A stretch of 30,871 bases of DNA from positions 1-30,871 of the forward strand of contig NZ_JAHQVB010000024.1 in assembly GCF_019052655.1 (NCBI RefSeq), written 5' to 3'. This stretch comes from Holdemanella porci. GTDB taxonomy: Bacteria; Bacillota_I; Bacilli_A; Erysipelotrichales; Erysipelotrichaceae. Both the position numbers and the translations under genes were made by a program. Of the stretch, positions 13,522 to 25,380 are shown in pieces. Positions within the stretch are counted from its first letter, which is position 1. Each line of letters opens with the position of its first letter. Below the pieces are notes generated by a model, which saw only the letters and a program-made list of their open reading frames with translations, was not told the DNA's origin and searched no databases.

Positions 13522-14784
13522 ATGGAAAAAATTCAAAACGTACTTATGAAGTATTTGATGCCAATTGCGAACAAGCTTGAACAACAAAAACACATTCAAG
13601 CAATCAAAGATGGTATCGTTGCTTCAATACCTATTATTATTGTTGGTTCATTCTGTACTATTTTCTTAGGTATTGCCAACCTTTTGGGAAGTGGACCTGT
13701 TTATGATTTTTTAAATGCAAACATGGGGGTCTTGACATATGCATCAGCATTCACAAACGATATGCTTGCGGTATATGCGACATACTTTATTGCGAAGACT
13801 TTATCTGAAAAATATGATTTAAAAGGAAGTCAACCTGCTGTTACTGCTTTAGTTGTCTTCTTCATTCTTTGTGCTGTAGTCAAAGATGGTCAACTAAGTA
13901 CATCTTATTTAGGATCAACTGGATTATTTACAGGTATTGTAGCAGCTTTATTTACAGTTGAAATTTATCACATTTGTTACGAACGCAAATGGTATATTAA
14001 AATGCCAGAAAGTGTACCACCAATGGTACAAGATATGTTTGCGGCATTAGTACCATTAGTATTGAACACAATTATCGCAGTTGCGATTGCGAATCTTTCA
14101 TTGACTTTTGGAAAGGTTGCCTTCCCACAATTGATTATGAATGTATTAGCACCAGCTGTAACAGGTATGGATACACTACCAGCTTTATTGATTGTGATGT
14201 TCTTTACGCAATTATTATGGTTCTTTGGATTACATGGACCAAGTATTACATCTGCTGTATGGGCATCTTTTGCGATTGCGTATGCCGCTGAAAATATTGC
14301 AGCTTATACGGCAGGACAACCTGTTCAACATATTTTTACTTTTGGATTATTCTATTGTATATTATGTGTATCAGGATCTGGTTTAACGTTAGGATTAAAT
14401 ATTTTAATGATGAGATCAAAGGCAAAATCATTGAATTCAGTAGGTAAAGTATCCATTATTCCAAGTTTGTTTGGAATCAATGAACCATTAATTTTTGGTA
14501 CACCAATTATCTTGAATCCATTTATGTTTATTCCATTTGTGTTCGGACCATTGATCTGTACAACAATTGTATATTTAACAATGAATTTAGGCTTAGTCGG
14601 TAAACCAATTGCCAATCCTCCAGGATTCTTGCCTCCAGGAGTAAGTGCATTCTTAATGACATTAGATTGGAAGTCTGTAGTCCTAGTATTTGTATTGTTG
14701 ATTCTACAAACTGTGTTCTATTATCCATTCTTTAAGATGATGGAAAAAGATGAGCTACAAAAAGAACAAGCTTTAGAAAAATAG
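13522..14784 (+). CDS. PTS system lactose/cellobiose-family EIIC permease
   Basis: The 420-residue polytopic membrane protein moves a beta-glucoside disaccharide while it is phosphorylated. The ATG at 13522 has GAGGAG upstream; a TTG at 13501 has none. The family is recognisable from the start (LMPIANKLEQQKHIQAIKDGIVASIPIII... pattern), the loop LWFFGLHGPSI in the middle, and FGINEPLIFGTPIILNP followed by NPPGFLPPG in the substrate-contacting region, all typical of CelB/LicC-type EIIC. About ten hydrophobic helices are present. EIIB and EIIA are separate genes downstream (18105, 18400), with the regulator and hydrolase in between. Cellobiose or similar is the likely substrate; chitobiose cannot be excluded. 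Confidence 0.92.
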   Translation: MEKIQNVLMKYLMPIANKLEQQKHIQAIKDGIVASIPIIIVGSFCTIFLGIANLLGSGPVYDFLNANMGVLTYASAFTNDMLAVYATYFIAKTLSEKYDLKGSQPAVTALVVFFILCAVVKDGQLSTSYLGSTGLFTGIVAALFTVEIYHICYERKWYIKMPESVPPMVQDMFAALVPLVLNTIIAVAIANLSLTFGKVAFPQLIMNVLAPAVTGMDTLPALLIVMFFTQLLWFFGLHGPSITSAVWASFAIAYAAENIAAYTAGQPVQHIFTFGLFYCILCVSGSGLTLGLNILMMRSKAKSLNSVGKVSIIPSLFGINEPLIFGTPIILNPFMFIPFVFGPLICTTIVYLTMNLGLVGKPIANPPGFLPPGVSAFLMTLDWKSVVLVFVLLILQTVFYYPFFKMMEKDELQKEQALEK

Positions 14785-14794
14785 GAAGAGAAAA

Positions 14795-18089
<3,295 letters not shown>

Positions 18090-18104
18090 AAAGAGGAAAT
18101 CAAA

Positions 18105-18398
18105 ATGAAAATATTGTTATGCTGTAATGCAGGAATGTCAAGTTCAATTCTTGTGAAAAAAATTAGAGATGTTGCTGAAAAAACAGGTGAAGATATTGAA
18201 GTGAGTGCAGTAGCTAATGCTTCAATTAAGAACGAAGTGGGTAAATGGGATGTATGCTTAGTAGGTCCACAATTGATTTATGCGGTGGATTCAATTCATC
18301 AACAATTAAATATTCCAGTTGCAAGTATTGAACCTAGAGTATACGCAATGGCAGATGGAGCTGCTGCTATTGAAATGGCAAAAAAATTATTGGGGTAA
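18105..18398 (+). CDS. PTS lactose/cellobiose-family EIIB
   Basis: The 97-residue cytoplasmic phosphocarrier begins MKILLCCNAGMSSS. The Cys immediately before NAGMSSS (Cys7) is the phosphorylation site by comparison with the CSAGMST loop of CelA; Cys6 beside it is unusual. The family pattern continues with VGPQLIYAVD and ASIEPRVYAMADGAAAIEMAKK. Length is typical for a free EIIB. It passes phosphate from EIIA to the sugar held in EIIC. The next start follows the stop after 1 nt, so EIIB and EIIA are translationally coupled. Confidence 0.93.
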   Translation: MKILLCCNAGMSSSILVKKIRDVAEKTGEDIEVSAVANASIKNEVGKWDVCLVGPQLIYAVDSIHQQLNIPVASIEPRVYAMADGAAAIEMAKKLLG

Positions 18399-18399
18399 T

Positions 18400-18720
18400 A
18401 TGGCTAACGTTGAACAAATATCACAAGTTGCTATGCAAGTTATTACATATGCTGGTATGGCAAAGTCAAGTTATTTAGAAGCTCTTAAATATTATCGTGA
18501 AAACGATCAAACAGCTTACGAACAATCAATGTCAAATGGAGATGTAAGTTTTTCACAAGCCCACGAAGCCCATCTTCAATTGTTACAGCAGGAAATGAAT
18601 ACGCAAGAACCACAAATCACAATGTTAATGGCGCATGCGGAAGATCAGCTTATGTCAGCAGAAACAATAAAGACTTTGATTCAAGAAATAATTTTATTAA
18701 TAGAAAGTAGAGGCAAATAA
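18400..18720 (+). CDS. PTS lactose/cellobiose-family EIIA
   Basis: The 106-residue trimeric helical phosphocarrier starts MANVEQISQVAMQVITYAG. The ATG at 18400 is used; longer frames back to 18319 merely overlap EIIB. The active-site helix reads LMAHAEDQLMS: His79 takes phosphate from HPr, and Asp82 is the metal ligand at the trimer centre, as in EIIA-Lac (HAQDHLM). The preceding segment AHEAHLQLLQQE is also family-typical. With EIIB and EIIC this makes a complete three-gene EII. The stop is 1 nt before the following RarA-tail-like gene. Confidence 0.93.
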   Translation: MANVEQISQVAMQVITYAGMAKSSYLEALKYYRENDQTAYEQSMSNGDVSFSQAHEAHLQLLQQEMNTQEPQITMLMAHAEDQLMSAETIKTLIQEIILLIESRGK

Positions 18721-18721
18721 A

Positions 18722-19318
18722 ATGACAATTTGGGCAGACATTCAGACAAAGAATGGCTTTGCATCCGACGAAGTACAATCTTCATTACAGAAATATATTC
18801 GTCGTGCAAAAGTTGAAGAAGCTTGTCAAGCAGCCTATGAATTATATACTTCAGGGCCAGTCTTCTTAGACAAAATGTGGTCTCGTCTAGAAACGATTGC
18901 AGTTGAAGATGTTGGATTTGGAGATTTAAATGTTCCAGTTTTAATTCATGCATTAGATCAAATGCGTAAAAACTTCCCATACAATGATGGGGATCAACCA
19001 ATGTATTTTATCCATGCGATTCGCGTACTTTGTGCATGTACAAAGGATCGTTCAAGTGATTATTTGAAAAATATCATTATTAAGGAATCTGCCATGGGAA
19101 AAATCATGGAAGTACCAGATATCGCCTTGGATAAACACACTAAGCGTGGACAAGAAATGGGACGTGGATCGAAACACTTCTTTGAAGAAGCTACAAAAGT
19201 GATTCCACAATTAGAAATCGATAATGATTATCGTGAACGCTATGGAAAGATTCTTGAAACATATGATCCGGATCATGTTGTTGAGAATGCATTCAAATAT
19301 AGTTCAGAACAATATTAA
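18722..19318 (+). CDS. Free-standing RarA/MgsA C-terminal-domain-like protein, copy 1
   Basis: The 198-residue product lacks any Walker A/B or AAA+ core. Its sequence follows the C-terminal helical part of RarA/MgsA (clamp-loader-like recombination ATPase): VEEACQAAYELYTSGPVFLDKMWSRLETIAVEDVGFGD corresponds to '[34 protein letters not shown]' of RarA, FIHAIRVLCACTKDRSSDYL to its next helices, and VPDIALDKHTKRGQEMGRG to the 'VPxHLRDAHxxxxKxLGxG' segment. That is the tetramerisation/SSB-contact region in RarA. Here it is a protein by itself, 1 nt after EIIA and followed by a paralogue, so it is co-expressed with sugar transport genes. Its actual role is unknown; a regulatory or enzyme-scaffold use of the fold is as likely as DNA repair. 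Confidence 0.7.
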   Translation: MTIWADIQTKNGFASDEVQSSLQKYIRRAKVEEACQAAYELYTSGPVFLDKMWSRLETIAVEDVGFGDLNVPVLIHALDQMRKNFPYNDGDQPMYFIHAIRVLCACTKDRSSDYLKNIIIKESAMGKIMEVPDIALDKHTKRGQEMGRGSKHFFEEATKVIPQLEIDNDYRERYGKILETYDPDHVVENAFKYSSEQY

Positions 19319-19340
19319 TGGAAAGTGAGTGTAAGAGAAT

Positions 19341-19943
19341 ATGTCATATAATATTTGGGCTGCCGCAAAAACAAGAAATGGCTTAGCCGCAGATGAAGTG
19401 ATTTCTACACTTCAAAAAAGCATTCGACGCAATAAAGTAGAAGAAGCATGTCAAGCTGCTTATGAATTATATATCACAGGACCTTTGTTTTTAGATAAGC
19501 TATGGCGTCGATTACTAACAATTTCAGTTGAAGATATTGGTTTTGGAAATTTACAAGCTGCTGTGCAAGTCAACACATTAAATGAAGTACGAAAATCGTA
19601 TGCCTATGATGATGGAGATCAGCCAATGTATTTTATCCATGCGATTCGTTTACTTTGTGCAAGTACAAAAGATCGTTCAAGTGATTATTTGAAAAATATT
19701 ATTATTAAAGAAGCAGCCATGGGAAAAATCATGGAAGTTCCAGATATCGCCTTGGATAAACACACTAAACGTGGACAAGAAATGGGACGTGGATCAAAGC
19801 ACTTCTTTGAAGAGGGAACAAAGGTCATTCCCCAGTTGAAAATTGATAATGATTATCGTGAAAGATATGGTAAAATTTTAGAGAAGTATGATCCAAATCA
19901 TGTTGTACCGAATGCATTTAAGTATAACCCAGGACAATATTAA
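19341..19943 (+). CDS. Free-standing RarA/MgsA C-terminal-domain-like protein, copy 2
   Basis: The 200-residue paralogue of the previous gene, 22 nt downstream, again has no ATPase core. The N-terminal 85 residues differ at many positions. From GDQPMYFIHAIR to the end the two proteins are almost the same, including the invariant block IMEVPDIALDKHTKRGQEM. SD is weak (GTAAGAGA). The same helical RarA/MgsA-tail pattern is visible (ELYITGPLFLDKLWRRLLTISVEDIGFGN). The pair probably forms homo- or hetero-oligomers, because the parent domain is a tetramerisation module; this is inference. A hairpin at 19949-19972 separates it from deoD, so the pair is tied more closely to the PTS operon. Confidence 0.7.
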   Translation: MSYNIWAAAKTRNGLAADEVISTLQKSIRRNKVEEACQAAYELYITGPLFLDKLWRRLLTISVEDIGFGNLQAAVQVNTLNEVRKSYAYDDGDQPMYFIHAIRLLCASTKDRSSDYLKNIIIKEAAMGKIMEVPDIALDKHTKRGQEMGRGSKHFFEEGTKVIPQLKIDNDYRERYGKILEKYDPNHVVPNAFKYNPGQY

Positions 19944-19948
19944 GATGG

Positions 19949-19976
19949 AAAGACCAGCTTCGACTGGTCTTTATTT
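19949..19976 (+). terminator. Hairpin between the RarA-tail pair and deoD (weak terminator)
   Basis: AAAGACCAG (19949-19957) pairs perfectly with CTGGTCTTT (19964-19972) around CTTCGA. The T-tract is short (ATTTT), and the SD of deoD follows at once, so partial read-through into deoD-deoB is likely. Confidence 0.6.
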
Positions 19977-19988
19977 TAGGAGGAAATT

Positions 19989-20705
19989 ATGTCAACAGCA
20001 CACAATAACGCAAATAGAGAAGATGTCGCGAAAGTTGTTTTAATGCCAGGCGATCCTTTAAGAGCCAAATTGATTGCCGAAAATTTTTTAAAGGATGCCG
20101 TATTATTTAATGATGTACGAGGTATGCTTGGATATACAGGTACTTATAAAGGAAAAAGAGTTTCTGTCATGGGAAGTGGTATGGGTATGGCCAGCATGGG
20201 AATTTATTCGTATGAACTTTTTAAATTCTATGATGTAGATGCCATTATACGAGTTGGTAGTACAGGAAGTTATTCTGAAAAATTACCAATGAAGTCTGTA
20301 GCTTTAGTCAAAGGAAGTTATTCAGAATCTACCTATGCCTTAGCACAAAGTGGTGATACAGATACAATGCAATATCCAGATGAAGATTTAAATAAGTTGA
20401 TTGAAAGTGTAAGTCAAGAAGTTTCAATTCCTGTTGTAAAGACAAACACACATTCTAGTGATGTTTTCTACTATGAAGGGGATTTGGAACAACCAGAAAA
20501 AATGGTTGAAGAGCAAGATGCACTTTGTGTCGAAATGGAGAGTTTTTCCCTATTCCACAATGCTAAGGTATTGAATAAAAAGGCAGCTTGTTTATTAACT
20601 GTATCTGATTCTTTATGTACACATGAACATTTAAGTACTGAAGAAAGACAAACATCTTTTAATGAAATGATTACCCTTGCCTTAGAAAGTGCAATTCGTT
20701 TATGA
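19989..20705 (+). CDS. deoD: Purine-nucleoside phosphorylase, DeoD type
   Basis: The 238-residue hexameric-type PNP cleaves purine (deoxy)nucleosides with phosphate to free base and (deoxy)ribose-1-phosphate. Visible: the phosphate-site segment [13 protein letters not shown] (19-31), [16 protein letters not shown], the ribose-1-phosphate/base region [10 protein letters not shown], and CVEMESF with the conserved Glu residues. The Asp near the C-terminus that acts on the base is in VSDSL. ATG with AGGAGG. The stop overlaps the start of deoB by 4 nt (ATGA), so the two are translationally coupled and form one salvage unit. Confidence 0.95.
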   Translation: MSTAHNNANREDVAKVVLMPGDPLRAKLIAENFLKDAVLFNDVRGMLGYTGTYKGKRVSVMGSGMGMASMGIYSYELFKFYDVDAIIRVGSTGSYSEKLPMKSVALVKGSYSESTYALAQSGDTDTMQYPDEDLNKLIESVSQEVSIPVVKTNTHSSDVFYYEGDLEQPEKMVEEQDALCVEMESFSLFHNAKVLNKKAACLLTVSDSLCTHEHLSTEERQTSFNEMITLALESAIRL

Positions 20706-21886
20706 AATACAAAAAAATAGTTTGTGTCGTTATTGATTCTTTTGGGATTGGACAAGCTACAGATACCAAAGAATTTGATGATGTAGGTGCCGATACTTTT
20801 GGACATATCCTAGAATATCGCCCGGATTTAAAGATAGATAATCTATATCAATTAGGTTTAGGAAATCTTCATTCGAGTGGTAAAGCTTTACAATCAAAAG
20901 GCTATGCTTGTAAGATGCATGAGGCGAGCTGTTCCAAAGATACAATGACTGGTCATTGGGAAATGATGGGAATTCATACGACAAAACCTTTTAAAACATT
21001 CACTGAAAATGGTTTTCCTGATGAATTGGTTCAGGAATTAGAAAGATTAACTGGCCATGTCTTTATTGGAAATAAAAGTGCAAGTGGAACGGAAATCTTA
21101 GATGAATTGGCCATGGAAGAAATTCAATCGGGTGGAAAGAAATTGATACTTTATACATCTGCTGATAGTGTTCTACAAATTTGTGGACATGAAGAAGTGA
21201 CTGGACTTGATGAATTGTATCGTGTTTGTCAAATTGCTCGAGAAATAACTTTAAAACCTGAATATAAAGTAGGAAGAGTTATTGCACGTCCTTATGTAGG
21301 AAATTCGGTGGGTCACTTTACACGCACTAGCAATCGTCATGATTATGCGTTGTCTCCATCGAGTAAAACCGTTTTAGATGTGTTAAAATCTCATTCATTG
21401 GATGTGATTAGCATTGGTAAGATTTCTGATATTTTTAATGGACAGGGAATCACAAAAAGTATTCATTCGACTTCGAGTCATGAGGGTATGCTTCAAACTA
21501 TTGAAGAAATGAAAAAAGATTTTACAGGTTTATTATTTACGAACCTTGTGGATTTTGATGCCAAGTGGGGCCATCGAAGAAATGTTTCTGGATATGCTGA
21601 TGAGCTTGAAGATTTTGATCTTTTATTAGGCCAGCTACTTGGTGTTATTGATTCAGATACAATGTTGATCATTACGGCCGATCATGGAAATGATCCAACC
21701 TATAAAGGAACGGATCATACTCGAGAGTGTGTACCATGTTTAATGTATTCACCTAGTATGAAAGAACATGGAATATTGGACGATTCAAGTTCGTTTGGGG
21801 TTCTTGGTGCAAGTGTTTTAGATAACTTTGATTTATCAAAACCATCAGATTTGATTGGTGAGTCTATTCTTGATTTGACAAAATAG
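20702..21886 (+). CDS. deoB: Phosphopentomutase
   Basis: The 394-residue Mn2+-dependent enzyme of the alkaline-phosphatase superfamily converts (deoxy)ribose-1-phosphate from DeoD into the 5-phosphate. Metal-binding motifs are at both ends: [10 protein letters not shown] (12-21) and [21 protein letters not shown] (around 320-340). The family signature [15 protein letters not shown] and the FLxNLVDFD-like [18 protein letters not shown] are intact. Length is normal. Start overlaps deoD. The product enters the pentose-phosphate pool or, via deoxyribose-phosphate aldolase (not here), glycolysis. Confidence 0.96.
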   Translation: MKYKKIVCVVIDSFGIGQATDTKEFDDVGADTFGHILEYRPDLKIDNLYQLGLGNLHSSGKALQSKGYACKMHEASCSKDTMTGHWEMMGIHTTKPFKTFTENGFPDELVQELERLTGHVFIGNKSASGTEILDELAMEEIQSGGKKLILYTSADSVLQICGHEEVTGLDELYRVCQIAREITLKPEYKVGRVIARPYVGNSVGHFTRTSNRHDYALSPSSKTVLDVLKSHSLDVISIGKISDIFNGQGITKSIHSTSSHEGMLQTIEEMKKDFTGLLFTNLVDFDAKWGHRRNVSGYADELEDFDLLLGQLLGVIDSDTMLIITADHGNDPTYKGTDHTRECVPCLMYSPSMKEHGILDDSSSFGVLGASVLDNFDLSKPSDLIGESILDLTK

Positions 21887-21921
21887 AAAAAATATATTAA
21901 CTTATTTTAGCATTTATTTTC

Positions 21922-21967
21922 GTTTTGGTATCCCCTATGAAACTGCCAAAACATAGGGGAGGTAATT
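21922..21967 (+). promoter_or_regulatory. Bistable SD-sequestering leader of the MATE gene
   Basis: Two hairpins share bases and exclude each other. Hairpin A pairs GTTTTGG (21922-21928) with CCAAAAC (21946-21952). Hairpin B pairs TCCCCTATG (21931-21939) with CATAGGGGA (21952-21960) and buries the first part of the SD AGGGGAGGT (21955-21963). A leaves the SD free, B hides it. A coexisting pseudoknot is unlikely because no linker joins the two 3' arms. There is no U-tract right after B, so it is not a standard terminator. Not recognised as a known riboswitch. Confidence 0.5.
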
Positions 21968-21970
21968 TTT

Positions 21971-23290
21971 ATGAACAAAATGGAACATATGGAAATCAAA
22001 CAATTGGTGGTTTCTATGAGTTTGCCCATCATCATTTCGATGGTGATCCAGGCTTTATATAATATTGTCGACAGTATCTTTGTCGCAAAGGTATCGAGTG
22101 ATGCACTAACCGCTGTATCTTTATGTTATCCGGTACAAACCATTATGATTGCGATTGCATGTGGTACAGCCGTTGGCTTTAATACATTGCTTGCACGATA
22201 CTTAGGCGAAAAGAAATTTGATTATGCGAATAATACAATGATGCATGGAATCTTGTTAGGACTTGTGAATGGACTTGTCTTTTTAGTTTTGGGTTTACTT
22301 TTTTCTAATGTATTCTTATCTTTGTTTACATCAGATCAAAATGTAATTCCATTAGCCAATACGTATATTCGTATATGTACGATGTTTTCATTTAGTGTCT
22401 TTGTACAAATCATTTTCGAAAGAATTATGCAGGCAACAGGAAATGCCATTTATAACATGGTTATGCAAGGAGCAGGAGCCATTATTAATATTATTCTAGA
22501 TCCAATCTTGATCTTTGGATGGTTTGGTCTACCTGAAATGGGTGTTGCCGGAGCTGCCATTGCGACCGTTATTGGACAGTTTTGTGCCATGCTTATTGGA
22601 TATGTAATTACGAAGGTAAAAATAAAAGAATTGGATATCCATATGCGTAATTTTTCCTTTTCTACACCTATTCTTTGTAAAATCTATAAAGTAGGAGTTC
22701 CTGCCATCTTAATGCAGTCTGTATTAAGTTTTATGACTGTTTTTATGAATATGATTCTAGCACCAATCTCAGCTATGGCGATTACTGTCTTTAGTGTTTA
22801 CTATAAATTACAGAATTTCTTGAATATGGCAGTGCTTGGAATCACCAATGCCTTGATTCCAATTGTTGCCTATAATAATGGGGCTAACAGAAAAGATCGA
22901 GCAATTGAAGCTATACAATTTTCTATGATTTTATCGATTTTTATTATGGCTGTAGGAACAATTGTATTTCAATTATTCCCTAAACAATTATTAGCCATGT
23001 TTAGTGCGAATGACCAGATGTATGGATTAGGAATACCCGCATTAAAAATCATTAGCTTAAGCTTTGTGTTTGCCGGTATCAGTATGGTACTATGTGCTGC
23101 CTTCCAGGCTTTAAATAAGGCAAATACTTCATTAGTGATCACTTTGGCTAGACAATTAGTCATTTTGATCCCATTGACATATGGCTTAATGAAGTGTTTT
23201 GGCATTCATGTAGGTTGGTATGCCTTTGTTGTTACGGAATTTATATGTACCATGTATTCATTATTTGAATGGAGAAAAATGAAAAGGTAG
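21971..23290 (+). CDS. MATE-family multidrug/metabolite exporter
   Basis: The 439-residue inner-membrane protein has about twelve hydrophobic helices in two pseudo-symmetric halves. The first half opens with LVVSMSLPIIISMVIQALYNIVDSIFVAKV, the hallmark MATE pattern with VDS...VAK. The repeat half contains ILMQSVLSFMTVFMN and LGITNALIPIVAYNNGANRKDRA. These proteins export cationic drugs or metabolites by Na+ or H+ antiport. The substrate is not predictable. A separate leader with alternative hairpins precedes it, so translation may be controlled. It is convergent with the TrmH gene across a shared terminator that overlaps the stop region. Confidence 0.93.
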   Translation: MNKMEHMEIKQLVVSMSLPIIISMVIQALYNIVDSIFVAKVSSDALTAVSLCYPVQTIMIAIACGTAVGFNTLLARYLGEKKFDYANNTMMHGILLGLVNGLVFLVLGLLFSNVFLSLFTSDQNVIPLANTYIRICTMFSFSVFVQIIFERIMQATGNAIYNMVMQGAGAIINIILDPILIFGWFGLPEMGVAGAAIATVIGQFCAMLIGYVITKVKIKELDIHMRNFSFSTPILCKIYKVGVPAILMQSVLSFMTVFMNMILAPISAMAITVFSVYYKLQNFLNMAVLGITNALIPIVAYNNGANRKDRAIEAIQFSMILSIFIMAVGTIVFQLFPKQLLAMFSANDQMYGLGIPALKIISLSFVFAGISMVLCAAFQALNKANTSLVITLARQLVILIPLTYGLMKCFGIHVGWYAFVVTEFICTMYSLFEWRKMKR

Positions 23291-23306
23291 CATTCGCTAC
23301 CTTTTT
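23282..23306. terminator. Bidirectional terminator shared by MATE and TrmH genes
   Basis: AAAAGGTAGC (23282-23291) pairs with GCTACCTTTT (23296-23305) around ATTC, giving U-tracts both ways. It overlaps both stop codons. Confidence 0.85.
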
Positions 23307-24031
23307 GCGTATTTAAATGTATACATACATATGGATGTGGCAATGGCCACGTTTAAACTTTCGAAAGTTTCCATTTCAATTTTGACAATATGATTACTTA
23401 AATCAATCAATTCCTTGCGCACACCCTGTCCTTCATTACCAACTAGAATTGCGTATTTTTTACTTGGCTTAATATCTTGAAGATTCTTGTGATTATCATG
23501 TAGAGCTGTGGCATACACTTCAATATTTCTTTCTTGAAGCTTTTTAATTTTTTCTACTAAATCCGTTTGGATAACAGGAATATAGAAAAGGGCTCCTTGA
23601 CTAGACTGAATCGTTTTTGGGTTGTAGATATCGGCACAACCCTTTGACATATAAATAGAGTCAATGCCAAAAGAATGAGCGGTTCTTAAAATCGTACCTA
23701 CATTTCCTGGATCTTGTACATTATCTAGTAATAGAATATTTTCTTCTTTTTCTGGCTTTAAGTTTAGTTTTTTACATAAACCAATCATCTTTGAATTTGA
23801 ATTCTGGTTTGACAATTTGTTTAATACTTGTTGCGTTACGGTTTCATAGTTAAACTCTATTGGACATTCGAGTCCTTCAAGGATAAATAATTCTTGTAGA
23901 GCATTTGCGTTAAATGCTTCTTTAATCATATGTTCGCCTTCGACGAGAAATAAATTTGTCTTATCTCTTTCTTTTTTTTGAATCAGTTTGGCGTATTCTT
24001 TTATTTTCTTATTGTTTATTGATTGAATCAT
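23297..24031 (-). CDS. TrmH/SpoU-family RNA 2'-O-methyltransferase
   Basis: The 244-residue product has an N-terminal RNA-binding substrate domain (KEYAKLIQKKERDKTNLFLVEGEHMIKEA, residues 10-40) and a C-terminal SPOUT knot domain. SPOUT motifs: motif 1 LLDNVQDPGNVGTILRTAHSFG (about 100-120), motif 2 AILVGNEGQGV, motif 3 VKIEMETFESLNVAIATSICMY. The Asn/Arg in NVGTILRT and Glu in GNEGQG are the usual SAM/catalytic residues. It modifies a ribose in rRNA or tRNA; which one is unknown (RlmB- or TsnR-like). In many Firmicutes this gene stands beside pheS-pheT, as here, where it is divergent from the T-box. Confidence 0.92.
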   Translation of the reverse strand: MIQSINNKKIKEYAKLIQKKERDKTNLFLVEGEHMIKEAFNANALQELFILEGLECPIEFNYETVTQQVLNKLSNQNSNSKMIGLCKKLNLKPEKEENILLLDNVQDPGNVGTILRTAHSFGIDSIYMSKGCADIYNPKTIQSSQGALFYIPVIQTDLVEKIKKLQERNIEVYATALHDNHKNLQDIKPSKKYAILVGNEGQGVRKELIDLSNHIVKIEMETFESLNVAIATSICMYTFKYAKR

Positions 24032-24055
24032 AAGAAAATATTACCATACTTCGGC

Positions 24056-24084
24056 TTGAAAAAAAACATGGACTTCGATATAAT
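24056..24084 (+). promoter_or_regulatory. Promoter of the pheST operon
   Basis: TTGAAA (24056-24061), 17-bp spacer, TATAAT (24079-24084). Predicted start about 24091, at the head of the T-box. Confidence 0.85.
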
Positions 24085-24090
24085 TTGAAA

Positions 24091-24310
24091 TGTTAAAGCA
24101 ATGAGAAGACATAGTAACTATTTAACGCTTAGATTAGAGAGTAAACCGATTGGTGAAAGGTTTATATGAGTAGGGATAGTGAATTCACCTTTGAGCAAGA
24201 GTTAAAACCTCTTCCGTTTCATACGGTTATCATGGTTAATTAAGTGTGTCTATCAAGACGAAGCAAGATGGTAACGCGGCAGTAGTCGTTCTTGCGTCGT
24301 CTTTTTTTTG
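24091..24310 (+). promoter_or_regulatory. T-box riboswitch, Phe-specific
   Basis: The leader between promoter and pheS has the T-box signature TGGTAACGCGGC (24269-24280), whose TGGT bulge pairs with an uncharged tRNA end bearing discriminator A. The specifier is read as TTC at 24184-24186 in GTGAATTCACC, the Phe codon. A terminator pairs 24255-24268 with 24290-24303 and ends in eight T. Uncharged tRNA-Phe would favour the antiterminator and raise pheST expression. Confidence 0.92.
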
Positions 24311-24333
24311 TTTTTAGGGAAAGGAAGAACAAC

Positions 24334-25368
24334 ATGAAAACAATCGAAGAGCTTTTGCAGGAAGCTACACAAAAAATTCAAGATGTCAAAGATTCATCTT
24401 CATTGAATGATTTACGTGTCTTGTATCTAGGTAAAAAAGGACCTGTTCAAGAGTTGATGAAGGGTATGAAAGATTTGTCGAAAGAAGAAAAACCTATCTT
24501 TGGACAAAAGGTTAACCAATTAAAACAAGATCTTTCTAAGATGATTGAAGAAAAGAAAGAACAATTAGCAGCTTTAGAAATGCAAAAAAAGATCGAATCT
24601 GAAAAAATCGATATTACATTACCTGGTCGTAAACCAGAATTAGGGAATGCGCACCCATTAAATTTGGTACGCCAAGAATTGGAAGATTTATTCATTGGTT
24701 TAGGTTACCAAGTTATTGAAGGTGACGATATTGTGGATGATGAATATTGTTTTGAAAGAGCCAATATTCCTAAAGATCACCCAGCACGTGATATGCAGGA
24801 CTCTTTATATATTGATCCAAATCGTTTATTGAGAACACATACTACGGCCATTCAGATGGTTGTATTAGAAGAAAGTGCACCAAATTTACCAATCAAAGTT
24901 GTATGTCCAGGTAAGGTATATCGCCGTGATGATGATGATGCAACGCACTCTCACCAATTCATGCAGATGGAAGGTTTAGTTATTGGTGAAAAGGTCACTT
25001 TAGCGGACTTAAAGGGAACTTTAGAATTTATGGCCAGAAAGTTATTTGGTCAAGATCGTCAGATTCGTTTTAGACCTAGTTATTTCCCATTTACAGAACC
25101 AAGTGTAGAAGTCGATGTTTCTTGTCACATTTGTAATGGAAAAGGATGTCCAACATGTAAAGGTACTGGATGGATCGAAATTCTAGGTGCTGGAGAAGTG
25201 CATCCAAATGTATTAAAGATGGCTGGTTATGATCCAGAAAAATGTAGTGGTTTTGCGTTCGGTGTAGGTGTTGAGCGTGTTGCGATGTTGAAGTATGGCA
25301 TTGATGATATTCGTCATTTCTATACAAATGATAAACGATTCAATTCTACATTCAAACGTTATGAGTAG
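24334..25368 (+). CDS. pheS: Phenylalanyl-tRNA synthetase alpha subunit
   Basis: The 344-residue product is the catalytic class II subunit. The ATG at 24334 has AAAGGAAG upstream; the longer frame to 24292 runs into the T-box terminator and is rejected. The N-terminal ~90 residues are a coiled coil (tRNA-binding arm). Class II motif 2 is seen in VCPGKVYRRDDDDATHSHQFMQMEGL, the Phe pocket in RPSYFPFTEPSVEVDV, and motif 3 in GFAFGVGVERVAMLKYGIDDIR. A CHIC/CPTC four-Cys insertion (CHICNGKGCPTCKGTGW) is typical of Gram-positive PheS. It works as an alpha2-beta2 tetramer with PheT. Confidence 0.97.
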   Translation: MKTIEELLQEATQKIQDVKDSSSLNDLRVLYLGKKGPVQELMKGMKDLSKEEKPIFGQKVNQLKQDLSKMIEEKKEQLAALEMQKKIESEKIDITLPGRKPELGNAHPLNLVRQELEDLFIGLGYQVIEGDDIVDDEYCFERANIPKDHPARDMQDSLYIDPNRLLRTHTTAIQMVVLEESAPNLPIKVVCPGKVYRRDDDDATHSHQFMQMEGLVIGEKVTLADLKGTLEFMARKLFGQDRQIRFRPSYFPFTEPSVEVDVSCHICNGKGCPTCKGTGWIEILGAGEVHPNVLKMAGYDPEKCSGFAFGVGVERVAMLKYGIDDIRHFYTNDKRFNSTFKRYE

Positions 25369-25380
25369 GAGGATTTAAAT

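Noticed and set aside
21922..21960. H-type pseudoknot riboswitch (preQ1 or SAM-II like) before the MATE gene
   Set aside because: The second 3' arm follows the first with no linker, so both stems cannot form together with full length; described instead as alternative hairpins.
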